Shown here: positions 11,001 through 23,000 of the stretch, in pieces
How positions within the stretch are numbered: the stretch's first letter is position 1
How the letters are laid out: each line of letters opens with the position of its first letter
Assembly: GCA_013398615.1 (NCBI GenBank)
Contig: VZSR01003816.1
Coordinates: 11,982,076-12,046,075 of the forward strand
Length of the DNA stretch: 64,000 bases
Direction: 5' to 3'
Source: Brachypodius melanocephalos
Taxonomy: Eukaryota > Chordata > Aves > Passeriformes > Pycnonotidae
Program-made: the position numbers and the translations under genes
The notes under the pieces: generated by a model
What the model saw: the letters and a program-made list of their open reading frames with translations, nothing else
Database searches by the model: none
What the model was told of the DNA's origin: nothing

Positions 11001-14000
11001 TTTGTGAACTGAAATGAATTAACACCATTTGATGCTGACTGTTAATAGCAGTTGTTTTTTCAGTGATGAAAAACTAGGCTAAAATAAGGAGTGCATTAAC
11101 CACCACAGGCTGGGCACTGGCAGAGGTGTAGACAAGAGAATTCCCACTATCCCAGAACTGGAATCCTCTGTGAAGTTGGGAGAGGAAGGATTGGGTAGAC
11201 TGACACAGGTCATCAAGAATCTTCCTGAAGTATCTGTTCTTCTCAGTCTGAGCAGCAGATCCTGTCCTCACAGCTGGAATGTGTGCAGAGCATTAAGGAT
11301 GGGGTCCTGGAGGAGGCCAAATGTTCCGAGTCTGACCGCCTGACGCTGTTCCCTCAGCAGGGCAGTGGGGCAGAGACACAGACACAGGCTGCACTCAAAC
11401 TCCTGCAAGTGGAAACAGAGACACTCTACAATAAAGGTAACTTTGTTTCTGCTAAAGTAAAGTAAGTTTATTTCCTAGAAAAATATTGCAACTTGTCTGT
11501 GAGAACTCTTTGCACCCATGATTTTCACCTTTAATGTATTAAACTGCTTTAAACTGGGTGTTTTTACAGGCTGGGCTGAGCTGTCCTTTCTTTGAGGGCT
11601 TGGGCCTGCCATAATAAAACTGTGTGGCTCTCCAAAACTGGGTAGATTTTCAAAAGTGACTATCTGTAATGGCCAGCTCCTCTCTATCTACTTTACATAC
11701 CTAGTGCCCTTGTATGCAGAGCATCAGCCTTCCCAGGTCTGTGGGCAATTCCTAGTTTTAATATAAATGGAGCCTAAATAATTGCAAGTCCTAATGGAAC
11801 TAAGGATGTACCATGTCTGAGAACTGTTTTAATTTTGGGTCCTTTGCTCTGTGTGTTTCTCCTTAGGAAAATGATTTTACTGAAGTCAACAGGTGGCTTG
11901 CCTGAGAAATGATTTCAAAGTTGAACTCTAAATGTTGAGGAACATGTTTTTTGTCTGTTTCTAAATAGTTGTTTGATTCTTTTTTTTTTTTTTAAAGGAC
12001 CCCCCAAATTTCCAGGTCACTTCGTTTATAATTATACCAACATAAGATGATAGGATTATTCCTCGGGAAGAGGTTCAGAGCCAAGTCATTTATTTTTTTT
12101 GGCCTCTAGAGCTCCTGTTGACTTTTTGGGTGATTGAAGTGTGGGATTAGTTGTTAGATGATATTGGAAAAGGTGATGAATGTAAAGTAGCAGGGCCATA
12201 CTAGGAGATGTATGGATGGAAAATAGGGCTTTGTCTTCTTTCTCTGACTCTTTCTTTTGGGTCACACTTGTCTTTATTCTGTTGTGTTCTTAAATTCAAG
12301 CTGACTGCAGGCATTCATATTCATCCCTTAGCTGTACTGAGCCTAGAGAGACTCTTACAGGGATAAATAAAGGCTCAGAGAGAAACTTACCCCTTGCATA
12401 TAAGCTTAATGATAGCAAATGGCCAGCAATCATCAGAGATGTGATTTTTTCTTTATGTTCCTTTTTCCAGGGGCCTCTGAGGATCTGTATGTGACCAACA
12501 TTCTCTATGAAAGGGAGGTAACTAAGAGGGAGGTCACTGGGGCAGAAGTGACTGAACTGGTGTGGAAGCTTTGCTTAGCACACAGTGCAAGTTATGAGGT
12601 AAGCTGTACACACAGCCTCTGCTTCCTTGGGAGGCTCTTCGTGGGCTGAGAATTCTCCTGCACAAATAAGAGGTGACCAGGAGAGGAGCAGTTTTGAAAT
12701 ACTGAAGCCTTCCATTGTTTTGGACATTTTTAAATGTGGAATTAGAGAAAGAGAAAATGCTTTGAAATGTCATTTTTTTATATAAACAGTAAATCACACT
12801 GAGGAGTTAAAACATCCTGTAGCCACCTGAATATTCAGCAAAAGCAATTTTGAACTATATTCTAAATTAATATGAAAGAAAATGTCCTAAAATTTGGTTT
12901 CTCTGTGAAAAAACCAGAAACATTAAAAGTATCTGTTTTGGGTTGTCACTGGCAGTTTTGATACCTTATTGTAAAACACGTCTTTTACAGCTGTAGTGTG
13001 TAATACTACCCCTGGTAGTGCTGTTGTCTCCATGTTTATTGGAGTTCTGCCATCCTTCTATTGCTTCATCCCCTCAAAACTGTTTGCACATGAAGCCCTT
13101 GCCTCTGAGTCTTGGCTGGTAGGTTCCTTGTGCTTCTGATGAACTCTGCTAACAACCATTGTGTTTTCTGGGGATTCTTCTTGAGTCCACAGGGAATCTC
13201 TGCCCCCTAGACCATTTCCATTGGTGAATGCTGCTAAGATAGGGTGGTATCTTCTGGTCACGTGGAGCAGGCAGTGGCTGAAATATTTTTTATGATGATC
13301 ATCATTCTAGATGAGGGTCTGCCTATCTCCTTAGCTCACCTGGGTCTTGTATTTTTTGTTGATACTGGCAGCAGCTGAAGTAGTCAGTAATTATCATTGT
13401 GTTTGAATGAAGATCCCTATCTCTGAAATTCAGAGGTCATTAAGAACACCTGTTAGGTTATAAAGAACACCTGTTATGTACAATACAGAAGGATCAACAG
13501 ATGATGGTGCTTAATCAGTGCTCATGTGAGATCAGCTGAAGGCAAACAGGACACCTCATATCCCATTAGCCTTCAAATAGAGAGGTCCTTGCTAGTAGTG
13601 AAGTTCCTACAGAGAAAAATAAAGAAAAAAATGTAAATGTAAAAAAAGTAGAAAAGAATCTCTAAGCCAGTTTTGGTCAGGATATTACTAGAAAACAAGT
13701 ATGGTCTAATGGGAAAGACACAAAACAGGGTATTGGTGCCTCCATGAATTTGCCACTGCTGAGTTTAGTCAGCTCATTCCTGATACATTCCCTGTCCTCT
13801 TAGGTTCTTGTCTTGTTAGATTGTTTGTACTTTGGAGCAAGGGTATTTCCTGGGCAGAGGGGCTGAGATCTCTCCTGTAAATACACATAGGTACAAGTGA
13901 TGTTAACAGAAAGCTTCAGACCCAGCATGGAAGGCACTCACCTTCCTTTGTTTAGAATAAGTCTCATGTCAAAGAACAGAAGCTCTGCCTGTCTTTCCCC

Positions 14001-17000
14001 TGGGCTGGACACAGATACTGGGGGATGGAGGAGAGGCTTTATGGAGACTGGAGAAAAGTGCAGTGCTGGATTGCAGCTCTGCAGTGATATCCTTGGTGTG
14101 TTCACCTTCCTCTTAGTACTATCCGTGATTCATGAGCATGTTCATGTTTTGTGTGTGAGACTTCAGGGGAAGGCAGAGGGTGGAGCAGGATAAGGCAGCC
14201 CCTTCAGTCAGCTGTGATAAATTCCAGCCCCAGACCTTACTCCCAACTGTTAAATTGTAATTGTAGCCTGACCTGGAACCACAGCCTGACAAAAGCCTGG
14301 GCACGGGGTTGAGGAGAAAGCAGCAGGTGGCCTTTGTGGGTGTTGCAATATTTGGGATGGACTTCTGTCTCTGAGTTATAAGCCGGTCTGCTATCTCTTT
14401 TAGCTGCATGCTATGAAGGCTGGGGCTGTGGAGAGCTAAGAGAGCCATATAATAATGGTTGGTGCTAATACAGAATAAAAGCAGCCTCTTGGAAATGGAT
14501 AATACTTAATTCCATGTGGTTGTCAGTGTTACAGCAGTATGAAATGGCATTTAGGCACAGACTAGAGGGTCACATACTGCCTGGAAAATGTTGAAGAAAG
14601 AAATTACTGCAGCAGATCTGAGAAACTTTCTCTAAATCCTACCTTCTATGGAATACTCTTAATTCAGTGTCTTTGAAAGAATAGTGGATGATTTTCCCAG
14701 TAACAGTGGGATGTCACTTCTGTCTTCAAAGAGGCCTACTAGCTTCATGTGTGGGAAATTTGTTCTTTAAATCACTGAGATTAGCACAAGTGGCTACTGT
14801 CTGTGCTACTGCCTAAAAGAGAGGTGAATTATTCATCATGTGCCTGTCCCAGCACAGGGTTTGATTGGTTGTCAACCATTTTCACTGTTTCAGAATGTTC
14901 TTTCTGTGTGACAAGACATTTCAAAGAGAATCTTTATCATCCCTCATTTCAACCAATAAAATGTCCTTTGGGCCAAGAAAGAAGTTATGGGAATGCCCAC
15001 AGCGTTGCTTGGGAGACAGCTGCACTGTTATGCATGTAGAGCTTGTTTGTCCCTTTATTGTTTGACTCTGAATGAGGTGAGATTATGCATTTCTTTCAGG
15101 ACACAAAACCAAGAATAAATGGAAGGGAAAATCTCCAACTCTGGGGAGAGCAGTGAAGGGATGAGAAAATGGAGGTGGAGATGGTGTCATTTCCAAGGAA
15201 GCAAAGTTGTTGTTTAATTTTTTAATGCTATTATGAGACAAGATTGAATTTCAATGTGGATGTAGATTAGCTAATGGACCATTAAGTGAACAAGCTGCCT
15301 ACTGACAAAGAATGGAAAAAGGGATGGGGAGAAGGGACCCACTCTTGAGAGAGGCTGGAGAGAAGCCTGTCACAGCACTTCTGCTGATGCTGCATTTCCA
15401 GTGACTGGCTGGGTTTTGGTGCTTGATCAGTAGCTCTGGTGAATGTGGCTGTGTATCCACTGAGCAAGGTGGGCAAGAGTATGTGAGATTTGCTTTGCCT
15501 TGCTCCTGGACCCCAGTCTGACCCAAAAAGTTTACTTTCAGGGCATGATTTGATTTTTTTTTTTTTTTTTTGGTAAGGCATTGTGATTGCTTGCTTTTAC
15601 CTGGTTTCTCTTTTTAAAGTATGGAGGGTCTGCAGGTACAAGGAAAAAAACAAGCTTCTATATAGAATAAAAGCCAGATTTTCTTATGTTTCTTTCAGAG
15701 GTGGGAATGAGAGTCAGATTTGAACACTGTTTGTTGGTATGATACTACAAATAGAAGAATTTGCAATGACAGCTCAATTTCAGTGCAGCCAACCTTAAAA
15801 AATGAAAACAGCCCACCTAGCCAGACAGTTCATTCTAAAGCTTTATTATTAGGAAGTAAAAATATCTGCTTCTGTGCAAAATTTTGTATGGAGTTATTAG
15901 ATAAGAGCTTGTCCAGACAGCAGGTGTGAAGCAGGATGAAGTCAGTTTACAGTCTAAAATTGTATCACCTGAAAGTACATCAGTGTGGCAGTTTTATCTT
16001 GACCTGTGCTGCAGCTCCAGCTGATGGGCCACCTGGGCTCAGCAGCAGCTGCTCACACAGCTCCTTGTGATGAGATCTGTGAGGGTCCCCAGTCTCCAGG
16101 TGGATTTACCTGTGGAGAAATGCACGTAAGTCTCATGCTTTAGAAAAGCTTCTAAAAATTATATAAAACACAGTTCTCTGAATATTTTTAAACCATAAAA
16201 TGAAATCTGTTTCACTAGCTCCATAGTGTCCAGGTTTGTAATTTCTTTTTAAGATAGACCTTAGAGGTAATGATGGGATGGAATGGAATAGAAGGGAATG
16301 CATGTGGATCTATCTGAATTTTAGGTATGGAATTATAAATGGTAACAGAATTAATACATAGGTGGGGCTTCATATATGAAAACAAATTTAATTTTATGAA
16401 ATTATATATTATTTCTAAGAAGAATATAAATCCCAAAATAATAAAAACAAAAACTATATCTTATTGGATCTGACAAGTTGCTCCCTCAGCCTATCAAACA
16501 AAACAGTAAGAAATTACTCAGACTTCTCACTAAAAGACAGCTTCTTGTTACTGAAAATGGTTGGCAATCTTAAATTACAACTGAATGCTGGCACTGGGTT
16601 ATTCAATGTTTTCATTATTTTTGGGAGTAGCTCCTGGAAGGAAGGTCAGGAAGTCAAAGAAGTTCTGTCCCCAAACCTTTGGAAATGCAACTTAGTAGAA
16701 TTAGACTTTGTCTGTATGATTTTTACATGAAGAAAAATGTTTTCTTTGGAACCAGAAATTTAGTCCTATGTCTAAGCCTTTCACATCTGAGGTGAATAAA
16801 ACATTGTGAATCTGTTATGGACCACGTTTAAAACTTACACATTATAAAGTTCAGTTAATCTTGAACATACAAGATATTGTATTGAACATTCTGCTAATTT
16901 TTCAAGTAATGAGACCCGTCTTCTTTCTTGAACTTTGGATCAGGTCTCAGAGGAATACCTCCATGTGCTATTTAGCCTTTAAAATGCCAGGTAAAATAGT

Positions 17001-20000
17001 AAGAGAGAGCAGCTCTTCTGCCTCTATGTTTCCAGCTAGTCCTGTGCTGGAAATCCTACAGAGAGAGGTAAGGGCAGTTCTGCCTGGGCTTTTCCCCAGT
17101 AAGATGGAATAATTTCTCACAGCCCAAGGGTTCTCACTTGAACTTCTAAGGGTGAAACTTCTAAGTGTTGCCCAAACCTCAGTTAAATGATCTTTCACAT
17201 AAACATAAGATTAATATACAGTTAACTTGGCCATTGTTTCATTTGTATCAAAGCAGTTCTGGTCATAAATAAGGATCTTGCTATACAAACTCAGAGAAAA
17301 TGATGACATTTTCTTCTGGATTGTAACCACAGTGTTGCATTTTGATTTATTATTCATTTGTATGCCAGTGGTGTGCTTGGTGGTCACTGAGAACTGTTGT
17401 CTGAGGAACTGACTGACATCCAAAGCAAAAGCCCTTCTCCATATATGTTTGGAGAGAAAAGCAAATGAGGAAGGAATGGAGGGACACAGGGAATAAAGGA
17501 GGATTCACTCTCAGGTTTCATTGTAAATCAGTGGCAATACCAGCATAACATCCTGTGCTCTGTTCTCTGAAGCTGGTTGCTGCACAGCAGGAATATTACA
17601 ATTGTGGTTGTGCACTTACAGACTGCAGACCTCTTCATGACTCTTGTGTTTGATCTTCGACATCTTTCTCTTGAGGCCTTAAGAGCCCTATGGCAAAGAT
17701 CATCGTTTAAGTGCAGAGACAATTGGTAAGCCTCCTTTAGTAATTGCATTTGAAAATACACAGGAAAGAAATGTTTTGCAAATATTTAAAATGTTCTAAA
17801 TCAGTGTCCAAATGTCGGATTTAAATTTGTAGCATTTTAAAGGAATAATTTGTATTGCAGATCTTGTTTCTGTAATGGGATGATATTCTCTCTTCACTGA
17901 ATGAATGCTATGTACAAAATAGACTTACCTATTCTCACAGTTAGACTTCCTGCTTCCGAAGCACTGTAAATATAGTGCTGGAACATATTTCTGTAAGACC
18001 ACTAAACCAAAAGATAATATTGATTTCTGTGGAATCTGGCATTTGCTAGGGCACCAGCAAATTTTTATTTACTTTGAAAGAAGCCTAGTCTCAATGTACT
18101 TGTTGTGTGATTCTTGAGTATTTTGGTGATTTTAGATTTCCTGTACTTTTTTTCTTGTGTTACAGGCAACCATTAATAGATGCTCTCCCATCTTGTGCCA
18201 CAGAGGCATGTGTTGTCCTAATGAAAGACCTCATAGCTTTTGGAGAAGTTGAGGAAGACAAAGTAGAATATTTCTTCTGGTCATTTGCATTCATTCCTAA
18301 TCCCACTTCGGGCATGATTGAATCTCTTGCTGTGAGTGGATTTTTTTTTTTTCTTTTTTAATTTGTAATGGATCTAGGTGGTTCATAATTCTGGGGTTTT
18401 ACAGTAACAGTCTTTATCACAGATTTATACAAAGCGTGGTCCAGGTAATTTTCTTGAGATTGACTTTTAATGTATGTAAATATTTTGATACATTTATAAT
18501 CTGTGTTATATTACACTAGTCATTTTCATTACTTTTCTGAAATACATCATTCTTTTTGTGGTTGTTTACAGCCTTTGCTGAAGTCACCTAGAGCAAGCCA
18601 GAGCTGCTTCTTGGGAGTAACTGCTCTCATACATAGGTTTTGTTCGGCTCACAGCTCCTGTGATATTGTACCTGCTGTGCAGAGTGTGATGAGGATTCTT
18701 GGGAAATTTTTGGGAGGAAACTGTACAGTGCAAGATTCACAACATCTCAGCAAGGTATCGGTTATACAGAGGCACATGATATAGTGCTTTACCTTTCTGT
18801 TTCCTTTATGATCTAGAATTTGTTTGATGAAAACGATATTCATTGGGTTTCCAGACAGCCATGAATACAAGCTTCATAAATGAATATTCCTTGCTAGAAT
18901 GAGCTGATAAAATTTTGTAATCCAACAAGTAGAAACTATCAGCATGGGTGGTGTTGAGAATGGTAATAAGGAAAAGCCTTGGGTTTCCTGATGGAGGAAA
19001 CTTCATACCATTGGGCAGTATGAAGAACATCTATCTATTGACAAATTATTCTTTTACTTCAGTTATTGTATCCAGAACTCTATGTTGAATCACTAAAATG
19101 TCAAAATATCTATGATCAAAAGGGACAAAACATCAAAGTACTTGAAGAACTTTTCCAGTACATAGAATTTGTGACTTTTGCTGTTCTGTTGCAATGCAGG
19201 TTTTTAAAAATGTTTTTATATTCCCTCAGGTCTAAGGCAGGTTCTACTTACAAATGGCACATGGCACTAGAATAGAACAGTGGTCCATATGTGTCTTCCA
19301 GTAAAGCCAGGGCATAGGTGGTACAATAGGGGCTGCAATAAGCTCCCCAAATCACCAGTATTCATTTTAAACAGTGGTTTGCACAGAAAATGTTAGTGCC
19401 ATGAAATTCAATGTACAGGTGCCAGCACCTGGAGATCTTTCTGTTCTACCTTGCTTTGCATTCACAGCTGCAGCTGGTGTTGAAAGCCATCGGGAATGCG
19501 GGGCTGGCAGCGGCTGCGCTGGCTCCTGCTCTGGGCTCGTGTGCTGCCCTGCGGAGCCACCCCGTGGAAATCCGCCTCGCTGCCGTGCAGGCTTTGCGGC
19601 GCATTCCCTGCTCTGCCAGGGTGAGTCACTTACTGCCACAGGTGACTGCTGCCTTCCTGGCACTGCCACAGACCTGGGACCTGTTGGAATAGTTACAAAA
19701 CACACAAACAGATAAGGAACAGGTGTAGACATGTTCCAGCAAAGCCCCTCTGCTGCTGGAGGAGAGGGTAGAACCATCCAGATGAGCAAACCTATAATAA
19801 GCTTTGCTGCAGTTGAGGTAACACATCCAGTGACTGAGACAGTGTTTGGGACTGTTGGGTGCCTTATGTCTGTGAGGTTATGGCTGAAAACCCACAGGAC
19901 TTGATTTTTCCATAGTCTGTTTCACTGTTTCATTCTCTGAAACATAAAGTATTAATGTGAGAAGCTTCTTGTGATTTGCAATACACTGCCATAGTTAGAA

Positions 20001-23000
20001 CATTTTGTTAAGTGGTTTAATGGAAGAACGTTAAAAACTTGTTTATCTCTAATACCTTTATACTTAGAAGAATGGCAAAGCCAGGAGTGCTGGCCTGGGC
20101 AAAGCTGACAGTCCTATTCCAGAAGAACAAGAAGCTCCACATGGACTTGCACTTGGAGAAGCACCTTTCTGTGGCTTTTAAAAATTTAATTTCAGAATAG
20201 ATTGGTGTGATGCTCTTGTTCTGCAGTTATGAAGCTCGGTGTTGCTCGTCAGACAGGTTCAAAGTATCAAAGTATCTGTATGTTGTCATATACCCCATTG
20301 TTGTCTAGCAAATGAACTGCTGAACTGGGTGGACTGGGCATATTAAGTGCTAATAAAAGTGTTAGCAGTATCAGCCACCAGTTTCTTAATTCCTGGCAGT
20401 TCACAAAAAAAAGCTGTCTTGGTTGATACTGGGGAAATATCAAACAGAATAAATTTATTGCTGGCCTGCTCTTTGATTTAGACCAAAAGTAATGATCTTA
20501 ATAGCCTGTGAACAAAACCATGGCCATTGTTGTCTGTGTGTTGACTGTGGCACATGAGAGATACAACAGACAGGTCTCCCCTGTGGTGGAATAAAATCAT
20601 CCTTAACAGTTGTGCTGGCAAGGGAGGCTCTGTGTTGCAGAGTCCTGTATAGATTTGTCTGTATAGGATTCAAGGTCATAATGATCGTTTATTCCAGAAA
20701 TTTGTGGATAAGGTAGTATAGATAATATGTACATACATTTGTATCCATATTACACAAAATTACTTTGTCAGGTATAAGGCAATAGCTATAAATATAGCAA
20801 TAGCTCTTTGAGAACAAAAAAACAGGACTGAAAGTGCACATGAGGTATTCCAGGGGAGGGAATTGTAATTGTATTTATCTTGTGTTTTTCTCTTAGAATG
20901 CTATATTAGTTCAGTTGTATCAAGCAACCAGCGAAGATGTGGAAATAAGAATTGCTGCTTATTATATAGCAATGAAATGTCCACATGAAGAGTTATTTAA
21001 ACAAGTACAAAAGACTTTGCTGAAAGAAACATCCAGCCAAGGTCAGCCAAGCATCTACTCAAGTCTTATATGTTCCTAATTGATACTTCTATGTGACATT
21101 TACTTTGCAGGTGTAATGCTACCAATCTGTGGCAATTTTTATTTAATCTCAATGCTTTGTAGATTGTTTTTATATGATTGTATGATTGTGACATTTTATA
21201 TTGAAATTGTGATACTGTTAGTTTAGTATAATCAGTAAGGACTGACTTTTCATAGAATTAGTTCCTTCTACTGGCAGCATTTTATTCACTAGAGGCTCCT
21301 GAGAAGGATGTATGGAAGAGCTTTTATGCTCAGTGCATTAGAAATACAAATGGATGATGGCAAATTGAATTTTGTTGAGAAAGAAGCAAGTGGCTGAAAA
21401 AAAGTTGCAATATTCTAAAATGGTCTCACCACGTTCAGTGAAGGATAACTCTAGACTAATCCCTTGCATTTACATCTGTCAAGAAGAAGCAAACATGAGA
21501 AGGGTATCTGTAAGATTGTTTGCAGGGAATTAAAGCAGGCTCTGTCTGCACTGTGTCTGGATCCTGGCCAGCTGTGCCTTGGAGCTGGTATCCATTTTCC
21601 CAGGATGTTATGTCCAGACCAGTCTATCCTGCAGTGATTGTGAGTTCAGGCTCAGTATTGTGTTCACCTGCTGATGTGGCTTGTGGTTTGGAGGGCATTC
21701 ATTCCTCTCTGTGCAGAGTTCAGACAGACAGAAATTGCATCCACCTCCAAAATCCTGTCGAGGTGTACCCTCAGTGACTCCTCCTGGTGACTCCATGCAG
21801 AACATTTAATTTGTCAGATTTATGAAGGAGCTCTACAAGTCCATCCAAAATGTTGTATGTTTCAAACAATTCAAACAATTTTCATGAGTATTCTTAATTT
21901 CTTTCCTTTGTCTTTTGTTGATGTGACAGCTAAAAATGCTTTTCTTTATTGAATTTTAGTGGGCTCCTTTGTTTGGAGTCATCTCTCTCAGCTCCTGGAG
22001 ACAGATGATCCATTGAAGGAGCACCTTCGAGATTCTATTCCTGATGAAATCCTTAGCAAAGATTTTGACTTGGAATCATGGAAATATTCCTCATACTCTG
22101 ATGTCACCTTTCATTCAGGTATGTGGAGTTTTAGAACTTAATACTTCATAGCATATGAGTTATTAACATCCCACATGGCTTTTCTGAACCTTTACATATT
22201 GTAACAAACAAAGGTTTAATTTTTATGATCAAATACTACCCAAATAGGCAAATGTAAGCTTGATTCTGCTTTGACCTTAATTGGAGCATATGAAATGTAT
22301 TTCCAGCAAACCAGATACCGTGCAGCTTTGCCTCTTGTGAGAGAGGAGACTGAGAACCAATGAACATTTAAGATTATTTTTGTGAACATCAACTTTTAAT
22401 TCCTTCCTTAGTTAACTTCCTTTGCAGCAACAGGGGACTGGAATGTTTTTTCTTCTCCTGATTCATGTTCTGTCCTTGGTATAAGAAAAGAGTCAAACTA
22501 GTTCCTTCCTGGTTTATTATCTGTTCTTTTGTTTTCAATGAAAATGCTAGATATGTCTTTCAGAATTACATTTTGATTTTCTGTCCATTTCACCAGTGCA
22601 TTTATGTATCTTATGTATTATAAATACTTTCTTTTTGATGTTAGTGAGATAAAACCCAGTAATATCCAGTAAATACGGAATTCCAGTAAATGGAAGTTAC
22701 TTACAGTAATGTCTTTGCTGTATTAAAATGTTGAATAGTTTCACCTATTGGCAATGTTTCATTCACCATCTTCTTATGGAGTGGAGTAACAGTTTTCCAA
22801 AGAATTATTAATTTTGAAAAATATATGAGAACAGCTGACAGACATCTATTTTTCATTGCAGCTGGTGCAGGTGCAAATATGGAAGCATCAGTGGTCTTTT
22901 CTCCTGCATCTTTTCTACCGCGATCAGTCATGACAAATTTGACTGTTCACTTTATGGGACAGGCTATAAATCTCCTGGAGGCAAGTTTACAGATTTTTTT

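Larger units (their letters stand above)
5027..12470 (+). other. introns 1-7
   Basis: All start GT and end AG. Lengths run from 434 to 1,925 bases (intron 4 longest). Apart from simple T and C tracts beside exons 3 and 4 and a 21-base duplication in intron 4, I see no other gene or clear mobile element. Confidence 0.6.

Noticed and set aside
17036..17067. Exon-like patch in intron 8 (A-S-P-V-L-E-I-L-Q-R-E) with AG and GTAAGG borders
   Set aside because: It is 32 bases long with phase 1 to 0, so it cannot be inserted between exons 8 and 9 without breaking the frame.
19374..19715. Alternative forward frame covering exon 12
   Set aside because: It is the shadow of exon 12, whose real frame matches apoB and has correct borders.
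22981..22990. Using GT at 22985 as the exon 15 donor
   Set aside because: It adds four bases and puts exon 16 out of frame; the GC donor restores phase 0.
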